The position numbers were made by a program, and so were the translations under genes. From positions 806,001-870,000 of the forward strand of contig JAMWFC010000053.1 of assembly GCA_027475525.1 (NCBI GenBank): DNA of 64,000 nt, written 5' to 3'. Numbering within the stretch: the first letter of the stretch is position 1; each line of letters begins with the position of its first letter. The notes under the pieces were generated by a model, which saw only the letters and a program-made list of their open reading frames with translations, did not search any database and was not told the origin of the DNA. This stretch comes from Macrolepiota albuminosa (Eukaryota > Basidiomycota > Agaricomycetes > Agaricales > Agaricaceae). This document shows positions 54,311 to 64,000 of the stretch, piece by piece.

Positions 54311-55135
54311 AGAATTTAACAACCACATATGGCAGTAAGCCTACTGCATTCAGATAACCCCACCAATTAATGAAATGACGGAAGAAGTATTATCAATTCA
54401 TTATTTCTTCCACTAAATGGCTGACATGCTTAGCACTTCAGAAATGATGGAGCTTCTCTGTTGAAACAGATTGTGCAACATGTAGAGGGTATGTGCTGGA
54501 TATGTAACTTAAATGAGAGAAGGAGTTGAATATGTTGCAAGAAAAAGAAAAAACTGTACAGAATCTTATGATTATAGACATGTGCACACCTTAGTTGTTT
54601 TGTCTTTTGATTGGGGTGTATATCTAGCTTAATACTAAGCATATATATATCAGAAGTTATACAATAAAATACCATGCCAATGTTGGGTCATTTTGTAAAG
54701 ACTAGCTTATATAGTAACAACCACCAAGTGATAAAATCCAAAATTAATCTATGTAAAGCCTTACATATCAGCTTGAGAATGACACCTAGATCATGTAATT
54801 TGGATTAGAATTGGCTGTTCAAGAATTCAGACAAAATATTCAATCATTGGGACAGTTTTTTGACTTTCTATCATTTTAGCAAAAAAACTTTGTATAATTG
54901 GTAGCTGGGACTACGTGCAGCTGCCAGCTAGTCCCAGTGAGAAATAAGGCAGGATGGTAATCAGATCTGTTGACCATTTCCTTTTTCATATGCTCAATAC
55001 ATATCTTATTTAATGCCTGCACCTGGGACATTACCTTAGCTATTAGTTATCTAGCGGAGGTAGATATCACAATAGTAACATAGTAACAACGCGGGATGTT
55101 CGAGCGTTGTAAAAAAATATCGTCGGTGTAATGAA
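54311..55135. other. AT-rich gene-free stretch with a perfect 9-bp inverted repeat
   Basis: Base composition drops to clearly AT-rich compared with both sides. CTGGGACTA (54905-54913) and TAGTCCCAG (54929-54937) could form a hairpin with a GC-rich loop, as seen at ends of some non-autonomous transposons. No coding potential. Confidence 0.45.
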
Positions 55136-57223
55136 TTAACTCCTTCCCCACCATCCGCCCAGAAGACTGCTCAAACCACTCCTTGCAGGTGCAGCCGGCT
55201 CGGGCGTCTCGGGTCTCACCTCCTCTACTTTCTTCTTGGGCGCCGGCACCTGTTTGACCGGTTGAGGCACCGCGACGGGAACCGCCTCCACCTTTGGTTG
55301 TTCGACCTGTCTCCCCGCTCTCATTGCCAGCCGATCCATATCGAGCTCTACATAGTTTAGCGCGATATTGAAGAATAACGGTTTTTCAAACTTCTGCCCG
55401 TCCGCTTCCTTGACCGCGCCGCCATTATAGGTGAACCAAGCACGTTTGAAGGCGTGGCTGTCGGTAGAAAGCTCAGCTTCCAGGTCCTTGATGTTGGTGG
55501 GGTCAAGGGAAAAGTATGCGGGTTTAGAGGCGTTGATTGGGTCGGAGGCGGAGAGGGAGAGGGAGGAGAGGGTTTCTCGGATGTTGATGTTGGCGTGTTG
55601 GATCAGTGTGAGGGCTTCAGGGTACTTTTTTACGGGGGCGTAGCACCGTGCGAGGAATAGGCATCTGGGTTGGACTAGTCGTTGATAGGAGTTTAAATAG
55701 GTTTTGGGCAAGAGCTTACCTTCGAGCTTTTGTATACGATATACGTGCTTCGACGGCTGATGCAAGGTCGGGACTGTCATCGACTATGCTGAGTGTACGC
55801 ATCTGATCAAGGCTTTGCAGGACAGTGTCGAGTAGCTTGATGACGGCTGGGTAGAGTCTGCTGTCGACCTGACCTGCCTTGTTCTGGCCGGATTGTTTGA
55901 GAACAGCCTGCCCCGCTTTGGAGGTGACAAGCAAGGCAGAGACCAGAAGAAGATCGCGCTGAATGCGCCTGGACAGGAGCTGGTACACGATGTACGCGTG
56001 AACGAACTGGATATCGCGGCCACCAGGACCTGCGGATGAAGAACTTCCGATGAGCTAGACTATGGTTAGTGTATGATTCACAGTTTAAAAATCATTACCT
56101 ACCTGTTGTACCTCAACAAGCTTCCTTGCAACCTCTTCTGCATCACTTAAGGCGGACAAAATCGCATCATACGCCGCAACGCCTTTCTTGGAGCTCTTTT
56201 CCTTCTTTTCACCATCCAACTTCGCCTCTGCCTCCTGCACTTTCAACAACACATCCACCAACTCGGGATTTCTCACGGGCACAGGCTGGCCTTCCCAGTT
56301 CAGTTCCGCAAGCCTCTTCTTCCCCTCCGCTGCACCGCCTTCCTTGGCGAGATCCTTGAGCAGGTCATCGCAACCCGGCACGAGCCCCTCCCTCCTTGCC
56401 TTTGTGACTTGCTTCACGATCACATCGACATCATAAGCGCGCTCGCGTCCCATCTCGTGTGCGCAGTAACGAATCTCAGGACCAATCTCGTCCCCGAAAA
56501 GGACATACAGAGCCTGTGCGCGGCTCGTGCTGGCCTTGTCTGCCAACACGTCTAGCACACCGCGCGCTACACCGAGCTGTGCGAGTGCCTCGTCGAAATC
56601 GTCCTTGGACCTGAGAAGACGGCCGTTCATGATAAGGGTGTATACGTAGACTTGTAATAGGTGTTCGGAAGAGAGACGGTTAGAGACATGGAGGGCCTGC
56701 GCGTGCGAGAGGAGCTGCGTGGCCCAGTGGACGGCGCGCCTGAAACGACCGGTTGCGCTGTGGCGGAGGGTGGAGGCGTGTGCGGAGTTGGAGGGTTGGA
56801 GGGACTGGGTGGTGAGGTCTTGGGAGTATGCCCAGGCGCGTTCTGATTCGAGGAGGAGGAGTTGCATGCTGGGGAGGGGGAAAGATGGAGCTGAGGTGTG
56901 TGAGAGGGAGAAGGGACGTACTGGAGGTCTTTGATGTTTTCTGTGGTGATTGGAGGGAGCTTTTTGAAGTCGCGACCTTTGCCGTGCGTCATTTTGAGCG
57001 TTGAGCGGAGACGGTGGGTGCGGTTTGCGCAGTGTTTGCTGGTTGGGGGTCAGTAGAGTGTAAAGAAAATAGGAAAGGCATACCGATAACGGGTGAAGTC
57101 ATTGTAGCGCAGTCCATAGGCACTGCGTTGTTCGTTGGCGAGCTGTAATGCTGGGAGAACGGCGTTAGTTGAGTGCTGGAGTGGATACTAATCAAGTGTA
57201 CCTGCAAACACCACGACTGACAT
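55136..57223 (-). CDS. SRP68: Signal recognition particle subunit SRP68
   Basis: SRP68 pairs with SRP72 and binds SRP RNA in the particle that targets secretory ribosomes to the ER. Spliced from ATG 57223 (MSVVVFA, then a GTACAC intron), the N-terminus reads QLANEQRSAYGLRYNDFTRY, the RNA-binding tetratricopeptide region, followed by GKGRDFKKLPPITTENIKD, QLLLLESERAWAYSQDL and, further on, GDEIGPEIRYCAHEMG. The C-terminal exon has a Pro/Lys-rich tail (PVKQVPAPKKKVEEVRPE) and ends GLSSLLGGWWGRS at 55136. Introns at about 57,146-57,216, 57,000-57,080, 56,870-56,930, 56,055-56,100 and 55,700-55,790 fit GT-AG rules. Order and length match fungal SRP68. It is divergent from GET3 with only 95 bp between starts. 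No lesion was seen. Confidence 0.9.
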
Positions 57224-57318
57224 GGTGGAAAGGAAAGACAGATAAGGTCCATCAATTTCGATTGCAATCTCCGTTCTTACAACCAACTCAATAGATAGAT
57301 ACCTCTCTACAGCCCAAG
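57224..57318. promoter_or_regulatory. 95-bp divergent promoter between SRP68 and GET3
   Basis: The start codons of two oppositely directed ER-targeting genes lie 95 bp apart, so promoter and 5' UTRs of both must be within it or overlap coding sequence. No clear TATA box. Confidence 0.7.
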
Positions 57319-58707
57319 ATGACGGCAGACCTACTACCCCCCACACTTCAGAATATACTAGACCAGACGAGCCTAAAGTGGATCTTTTGCGGTTCGTCTA
57401 GGTCCACTCTTCCATGACTGTTGTGCTGACTGGCGGTAGGTGGTAAGGGTGGTGTCGGTATGTCTGTTGCTGGTCCACGTTGCAAATTGGCTGATGAGAT
57501 ACAGGTAAAACGACGACGTCTTGCTCGCTTGCCATCCAACTTGCCAAGGTCCGCAAGTCTGTGCTTCTCATTGTGCGTTACCCCGGCTCTTCCCTCGAGT
57601 CCTCGTCTCATATGTACCTTGCTTTCATTGATACTTATGACATGCAACTCAAATTCATGTACGACTAGTCCACCGACCCTGCCCACAATCTCTCCGATGC
57701 GTTTGGACAAAAGTTCTCCAAGGACGCGACGAAAGTGAATGGGTTTGAAAACCTGTTTGCTATGGAGATCGACCCGACGAGTGCTATACAAGAAATGGTT
57801 GAGCAGTGTGCGTCTCAGTATCACTTTTTCCGCTACGTAAATGTTGATATAAAAATTGGCAGCGGACTCGAACGGCATGATGGGCTCTATGATGCAGGAT
57901 TTGGCATTTGCGATTCCAGGTGTGGATGAGGCAATGTCGTTTGCTGAGATTATGAAGTATGCGCAGGCGCTTTTGGTTATCTCTTTTTAATTCTCTTTTG
58001 GCAGACATGTCAAGTCGATGGAGTACTCTGTCATTGTGTTTGATACAGCGCCGACTGGACATACTCTGCGTTTCTTGTCGTTCCCTACTGTCCTCGAAAA
58101 GGCACTGGGCAAACTTAGCTCGCTCGGCTCACGGTTTGGGCCGATGATTTCTCAAGTATGTTCCAGAGTACTCATTGATCATCTTCCCTCATGCGATCTC
58201 GGCAGATGTCATCTATGATGGGCGGTGGCGCCGACTCCCAGGAGGACATGTTCGCAAAGCTGGACGCAATGCGTTCTGTTATTACAGAGGTCAACACGCA
58301 GTTCAAGGATCCGGAAAAGACAACGTTTGTCTGTGTGTGCATATCAGAGTTTTTGAGCTTGTATGAGACGGAGAGACTCGTGCAGGAGCTGACGAGTTAT
58401 GAGATTGATACGCATAATATCGTTGTTAATCAATTGTTGTTCCCGAAAAAGTGTGAGTGGCCCACTTTGTCGATTCGTGTGGGGTTTTTTTGCTGATACG
58501 ATGATGTGGGTCACAGCATCGCATTGCGAGCACTGCTCGGTCAGGCAGAAGATGCAGCAAAAGTATCTGGGAGAAGCACACGAGTTGTATGACGAGTTTT
58601 TCCATATTGTGCAGCTGCCGCTGCTCACGGAGGAGGTTAGAGGGCCGGAGAAGTTGAAAGAATTCAGCAAGATGCTCGTTGAGGCATATGTCCCACCACA
58701 AGATTAG
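57319..58707 (+). CDS. GET3: GET3, tail-anchored protein targeting ATPase
   Basis: GET3 (ASNA1/TRC40) carries tail-anchored membrane proteins to the ER through the GET pathway. From ATG 57319 ([16 protein letters not shown]) the spliced P-loop is [17 protein letters not shown]; an intron (GTATGT near 57,457) interrupts it between GGVG and K. Then come [16 protein letters not shown] (switch I), [32 protein letters not shown] (switch II), the Met-rich client groove ([17 protein letters not shown]), [15 protein letters not shown] and [10 protein letters not shown], the zinc-binding CEHC near 58,528, and a C-terminus ending VEAYVPPQD at TAG 58705. All parts are collinear with the family and no stop interrupts the spliced frame. 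About seven introns. SRP68 lies divergently upstream, the Fe-S gene 165 bp downstream. Confidence 0.95.
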
Positions 58708-58872
58708 AATTATAGGAGTAACTAGTACATAGTATGGGAATGGTCCTGCGAGTTGGCTTGGCGGCCCGAGGTCAGCAATTGGGATGCTCTGATTGGCTGG
58801 AGCGATAACATAAACGGGTGTAAATAAATGTGTCAGAAAAAGAAAACTATAATCACTCTTGTCCTCGTACAA

Positions 58873-59588
58873 ATGTCTACGCAGCTCACTGCTCGTCTCC
58901 TGATGGCGTCGCGGCATTCTGCACTGCCGTTCTTGTATCCGTGCTGCAATGTGTTTGCAACCATACCCACTCGACGGGCAATGATGTCCGCGTTTCGGTC
59001 GGACCCTGGGCTGCCGGCGAGTCTTGCCACGCCTCCCAATGCGCCATCGACGTCGACGTCAGTTGGGGGCACAATGAATGCAGATGCAGCGGCGCCACAG
59101 GTTGCAGCACGACCGCCGCCGCTGCCCAAGGTGGAGAAGGCGCGGCCGAAGATGCGGGCGTCCAAGGCTGCACTGACGATAGTGCGTGCGATTTGATTGT
59201 GCTATGATGTGTGATCTGACACGGCATGCACAGACACCACGGGCTGTTGGTCGACTGCAGGGGCTGCTGAAGGGGCCGACGCCACAGCTGATACGGATTG
59301 GAGTGCGGAACAAGGGCTGTGCGGGGCTGTCATACCACCTAGAGTACGTGGAGTCGGCGGGGAAGTTTGACGAGGTGGTGGAGCAGGACGGGGTGCGTGT
59401 GCTGATCGACAGCAAGGCGCTGTTCTCGATAATTGGGAGCGAGATGGACTGGACGGAGGATGCACTAAGGTGTGTTGTGTGCTTGTGGCCTGGCCAAGAT
59501 GCTGACCGCCGCCAGCTCCAAGTTTTCATTCAAGAATCCCAACATTACAGACGCATGTGGATGTGGAGAGTCTTTTACTGTTAGATAG
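58873..59588 (+). CDS. ISA1: A-type iron-sulfur cluster assembly protein (ISA1/ISCA1-like), mitochondrial
   Basis: A-type ISC proteins pass or assemble [4Fe-4S] clusters for mitochondrial enzymes. From ATG 58873 (MSTQLTARLLMASRHS) an Arg/Ser/Ala-rich leader of about 50 residues fits a mitochondrial targeting peptide. A Pro/Ala-rich linker leads to RASKAALTI, an intron (about 59,180-59,234, ending CACAG), then TPRAVGRLQGLL, IRIGVRNKGCAGLSYHLEYV with the first ligand Cys and, after a second intron (59,470-59,516), FKNPNITDACGCGESFTV with the two others. The stop is TAG 59586. ISCA1-type identity (rather than ISCA2) is suggested by the RNKGCAGLSY signature. An upstream in-frame ATG at 58828 exists but gives a less likely leader. 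Confidence 0.9.
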
Positions 59589-59655
59589 CGTAGTGATGTC
59601 ATGCTTAGTCAGCAGTATAACTTGACTGGTCTGCCTGAGTTTGTCGCCGCCTTCG

Positions 59656-62600
59656 ATGGATTTTTTTGGCCCTCGCCCCGACGTCCATGCTTTCTCCCAC
59701 GGCCCACTGTCTCCTGCGCCCACCACTGTCCCCTTTGTCCCTGTCCTCCCCGCACACCTCCCCGCCGTCCTCGACGACCCCCACTCCCTCGTCCTCGACA
59801 TCAGGCCCCATGCCGCCCACGCTGAATCACGTCTTCCTCGTGCTCTCTCCCTTTCCGTCCCTTCTACCCTCCTCAAGCGTCCACTCTTTTCCCTCGATCG
59901 TCTCGCTGAGATGCTGTCCTCTGCTGCTGCCCGGCACCGCTTTGCAGCATTCCATGATTCAGCACGCATCCTTGTCTACGACGCAGACTCAGTTTCCATA
60001 CCAGAATCCTCCAATATCTATGGTCTTCTTCGCAAGTTTCGTGCAGCTCATTTTACCGGACAACTCACTTGGCTTCGTGGAGGCTTCCAGGCCGTGTGGC
60101 GCGAGCAACGTCATCTCATCGACTCTTCTCAGGATCATGACCATGACGATGCCGACGATGCAGCCACAGCTTCATCGACAGGCACCCCGATCCTCCGCAC
60201 ACGTCGTCTTCCCATATCCGCATTCGGCTCCGTGTCTACCTCTCTGTCCAGTTCATCTCCTGTAGCAACCAATCCCTTTTTTGAAGCCGTTCGACAAAAC
60301 TCGGAGCTCTCCCATGGAATCATTGAACGAATCCCCCTTCGTCTGCCTAGTCGCGTCCGCAGACGGATTGACGACCTTCCCTTCCCATGGCTTCGAGAGA
60401 TTGCCAAACGCGCGGATCACGCGCCGAGGCCTCGGGTTACCCATCCGCCCATGCATCTCCAGGCTTCGCACCCCGCCTTCTCCCAGACTCGGACTTCGAG
60501 CCGGTTGTATCATGATTTTGATCCATCTTCATCAGATTCACTCTCGGACTCGAAAGCATCAGAGGCAGCGCCCTGCACTGCAGCTGTTGATCAAGGGACC
60601 GAGACTCTAGCGATGCAGTTTTATCGCATCGAGGTTGCCGAACAGAGACGTCTTATGGGTATCATGAATCATCATTCAAAGGAGAGTAGGCATCCCCCTG
60701 TTACAGAGTTTATGCCCGACAGGATCTTTCCGTTCAGTATCACGGCCGGTATAGAAAAGGGTTCTAAAAACCGGTACGTAAACTGTCAAACTAGCTATCA
60801 ATAAGGCTTTTTTGATGGGGCTGTTACAAGGTATCAGCATATATGGCCGTTTGAGCATGCCAGAGTCAAGCTCTGTCAAACCGGGAGAGAAGGGAAAGAT
60901 GACGAATTGGATGATTATGTCAATGCCTCGTTTGTGCAACCGCTAGGTACGAACAAAAAGTATATTGCGACACAGGGCCCGCTTGAGGCGACCTTTGAGG
61001 ATTTCTGGCGGTACGTTTCCCCTTCCCCGTCTACAGCCAACCTTTGTAAAACGTGGAATTTGTAGATTGGCGTGGCAGCAGAACGTGCATGTAATTGTCA
61101 TGCTCACGCAGGAAGTAGAAAGCTCGATGGTCAAGTGTGGAACATATTGGGCGGATACGCCTGCCACGCGTGAACGGACGTTTGGCATGTTGCGTGTTAC
61201 GCTTGTAGCCAAAATTGGCATGCCGGGACATATCAATCTCATGCATGAGGATTCTTTGGGCACTGCCAGTGGACTACAAGCAGAGCAGGATCGACGTGTA
61301 ACGATGATCAAGAGGACGTTTAAACTTGAACATCAGGGTTACCCGAATGCGGGATCGAGGGAAGTCGTGCAGTTGCAGTACCTGGAATGGCCTGATATGG
61401 ACGTGCCACAAGATGCGAGGGGGGTGTTGGGGCTTGTTGAAGAGGTTGAGAATGCAGTTCAGGAAACGGGGAAGAAGTGTAAGAGCCCTATTGCGGAGAG
61501 TCGCGAAGGCGATCTTGTGGGGCGTGGAGAAGTCGATCCGTTGAGTGGGGTTGCCTGGCATGGAAAAGGGGGACGGAGACCTGTGTTGTTGCATTGTAGT
61601 GCCGGTGTGGGACGAACGGGGTGTTTTATTGCGTTGGATGCGGTGCTTGACGCGATAAGGAGGGAAGTGAGGGACAATATGGCAAAAGGGAAGGGGTTTG
61701 TCTTCGAAAACAGAGATGGGGTAGAGATGGAAGCGGATGGAAAAATGGGGAAGGAATCTATGACAGTCACGATGCCTATAAGTGGACAGTCGAGTCCGAC
61801 AAGTGGCAGCGGTAAAGGAGGACTCGTTCCCAGTGTTCCTGCTGTCCTAGTACCGTCGACTGAATCCCGCATGGACGACATGTCGATGAAAGTCGACGGG
61901 ACTTCATGTACCATTTCATCATTGCCAACTCCCGTGTCTGATAATTGCGCAAACACTTTAAAGAAAAATCCACCGACGCCATTCACCATCGACTTGTCAT
62001 CCTCATCGGTTGTTTCAGAGTCTTCGTTTCCATTCTTTCCAGGCTTGGAGAAGGGGATGAGCCGTATGGGAAGTGAAAGCAGGACGTCTCATAGTTCGTT
62101 CTCAACCTCGCTTTATAGTCTCTCTGGAACTGAAAACGAGGGGAAAGGTCGGAGAGATGGACATATACGCTTCACGACCGAGTCGGAGCTACAAGGCCAC
62201 AATGGGAGTTTGAAGTCGTTGAGTTCTGGAGTTGGTGCTGGGCCATCCTTGCTTTCTAGGTCTAGTAGTAAGTCTCGGGGTTTGAAAGTCTCACGACTAG
62301 TCGTTTTTATCCTCATGTTCAGGTTCAAACTCGCATCCGCTTTCGCGGTTGGCTGTGTCAATTGACCTCTCAAGTGTTAGTGACGCATCTTCCGTCTCAG
62401 GGGATCCTTCTTCTCAATGGAGCATTATGGATTTTCCATCGCCCAGGGCGTTACACGAGTTGCCAAGGACGCCTGTGGCGCTGAGTACGTTCGAGGAACC
62501 AATATGGGAGGTGGTGCAGGATATGAGGCAACAAAGGATGAGCTTGTGTCAAAGCCTGAGGCAGTATGTGTTTGTGCATCGGGTGGTCATCGAGGGTGCG

Positions 62601-63107
62601 TTGCGCATTGTTGATGTAGAGACGGAGAGGCAGAAGAGGGAAAGTATGCTCAATGACGTAGAAGATGTGATGGAGCAGAGGAGCGGAAAGGCGACGGACA
62701 ATACCAAGCTCGTGGCTTCATCTTCGTCGCCTTTCTCAGATATGGAGCCTATTTCGATTGGGTCTGGTGGAATTGTTATGGATCGGAGTAAAACGTTTCC
62801 ATTGTCAAGACTTCAGTCGGCGTCTCAGCAACTACTCCCGCCTCCGCTCTCTCTTGACCTATCAGACATCCAGCGATATAGCAGTTCCAGCTTTGGCAGT
62901 GGATTGGCTAGCGATACCGGCTCGTCCACTATGAAGAGAGGAGCGAGCCCGACAGAGTTGTTGAAGGAAGGGAAAAAAGGAGAACTGCTGCTTTCTAAAC
63001 GGCCCAGTATAAAGCGGAAGATTAAAGAAACGAAGGAGGAGGATCTGCAGAGCAGTGCGGCTGTGGCGCTGGAATCGGTACCGCCGTCACTGAGAACGTT
63101 ACGATAA
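59656..63107 (+). CDS. Protein tyrosine phosphatase with N-terminal rhodanese domain (Pyp/Ptp MAPK phosphatase type)
   Basis: Fungal phosphatases of this build (S. pombe Pyp1/Pyp2, yeast Ptp2/3) dephosphorylate stress MAP kinases. From ATG 59656 (MDFFGPRPDVHAFS) a rhodanese-like domain covers about residues 35-155 (HSLVLDIRPHAAHAESR; TGQLTWLRGGFQAVW). After a 200-residue linker the PTP domain begins with KNR, an intron, YQHIWPFEHARV (substrate loop), then YVNASFVQPLG, YIATQGPLEATFEDFWR, LEWPDMDVPQ (general-acid loop) and the catalytic HCSAGVGRTG near 61,594-61,623 (Cys and Arg present). A low-complexity insert of over 200 residues, rich in Ser, Thr, Gly and Met, separates this from the end of the domain (QQRMSLCQSLRQYVFVH, Q-loop). 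Introns: about 60,774-60,828, 61,012-61,064, 62,269-62,323. The tail is Ser-rich; stop at 63105. Confidence 0.9.
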
Positions 63108-64000
63108 TATCAGGTTTTGCGCCACACTTAGACCAGGTGATGTCATGCATCATGGCTTTTTACTCTACTATATGTATCTTTTGCGTCGTCGTTTTGTTTG
63201 TTTGTCGCTTTCGAAACCTTGGACATTATTCATTGTAATATTTAGCATTTACTACTCTACCGTAGATTGTATATACCTAGCTAGTTTTCACTCTTACTCG
63301 CTGCTATTCGAAATGTATTATCTGTACCAATAAATGCTTTGACTCCTTTTCTAAGGAAGGGTTTGGGGATTGATGCCAGATATTGATCCGGTTTCTCAAT
63401 CACAATGTGCATCGGCTACGGCATTCGTTCAACGTGCGTTTGAATAAAAATACCGCTTTCGCTGAGTCGTGCCGTTCTCCGTTCAGTATCAGCTGGAGTA
63501 GATCTGTAAAGCAGTGAGTGAGAAAGATTTCGTCCGGTGGAAATTACCTGTTCACGGTATTGCGGTTATACGTCGGTGGTATGTGGATCTCGTTCGGCCA
63601 CTTATTATCTGCCGATGGTTATACAGTCCAGAGTTTCTTGGCGATTCTTGGCGAAGATGAGGAAGGTTCTAGTCTAGCACCTTCCTCTACTGCTAGAGTG
63701 CCATTTAATCACGATGACCACAAATAGACAATGACAATGACATTTGGATTCCCAGCTACATTACGTAACGTAATTCAGGCTACAACCTCGCTAGGAAGAG
63801 ATGCGGAGACGATATCATAGAGAAAAAATGTGCCGTACGACGTCTGGAATATCATATTTCTTCTCGTCCGCTTCTGATAAGAATTTTTGTTGAAAGCCCT
63901 TTTTCCGAACTGCAGCCCGCGAGTCTAATGGATCTGGAAATTAGGTCTTTTGTAATTAGGATTTATGGAGGAAAATGTCATAGAAAATATTGCTGCAATA
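63108..64000. other. Intergenic sequence to the end of the window
   Basis: Begins with the 3' UTR of the phosphatase gene (poly(A)-like AATAAA at about 63,330). The open frame 63518-63727 has no recognisable motif and is not accepted. Confidence 0.4.

Noticed and set aside
63518..63727. Small gene at the right edge
   Set aside because: No homology, no splice context and no conserved motif; composition fits intergenic DNA.

Overview
The window looks like nuclear DNA of a mushroom-forming basidiomycete (Agaricomycetes). Genes are intron-rich with GT-AG introns of about 50-60 bp. Neighbours include a laccase relic, Crinkler-type proteins, Ty3/gypsy retrotransposons and a TA-flanked DDE transposon of a kind common in these fungi. 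No operons, rRNA, tRNA or CRISPR arrays were seen. Species cannot be named from the sequence.

Layout. 0-9.7 kb: an ACS-family MFS transporter (minus), a hypothetical coiled protein (minus), a decayed midasin-like fragment and a 70-bp minisatellite. 9.7-13.2 kb: a Tc1/mariner-like DNA transposon with 27-bp inverted repeats and TA flanks. 13.7-31.2 kb: two Crinkler (CR) genes head to tail, one NTPase-type with a nuclease-like tail, one with three ubiquitin-like modules, a nuclease-like domain and a kinase. The second is split by an 11.5-kb Ty3 element (A) with a perfect TTCGT target duplication. 31.8-42.8 kb: a LINE fragment and a second, much younger Ty3 element (B) with 920-bp LTRs. 43.1-50.1 kb: a sugar transporter with a nonsense codon, a broken laccase, two small hypothetical genes. 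50.8-54.3 kb: relics of a large helical-repeat gene and of a chromodomain Ty3 element. 55.1-63.1 kb: a compact, apparently intact housekeeping block: SRP68, GET3, ISA1-type Fe-S protein and a rhodanese-PTP phosphatase.

The most important quality point: at least fifteen perfect tandem duplications, all with a period of exactly 77 bp, are scattered over unrelated sequences between 0.4 and 40.3 kb. This is the signature of unmerged k-mer overlaps in a short-read assembly, not biology. Many apparent frame breaks (Crinkler kinase, gag and pol of both elements, transposase) vanish once one copy of each is ignored.

The most interesting biology: element B carries, antisense between integrase and 3' LTR, a complete six-exon gene whose exon phases all agree (327 aa); element A carries in the same place a sense, uninterrupted 1042-codon ORF although its gag-pol frame has five stops; and the Crinkler kinase gene holds two introns 49/51 identical although the neighbouring exons have diverged.
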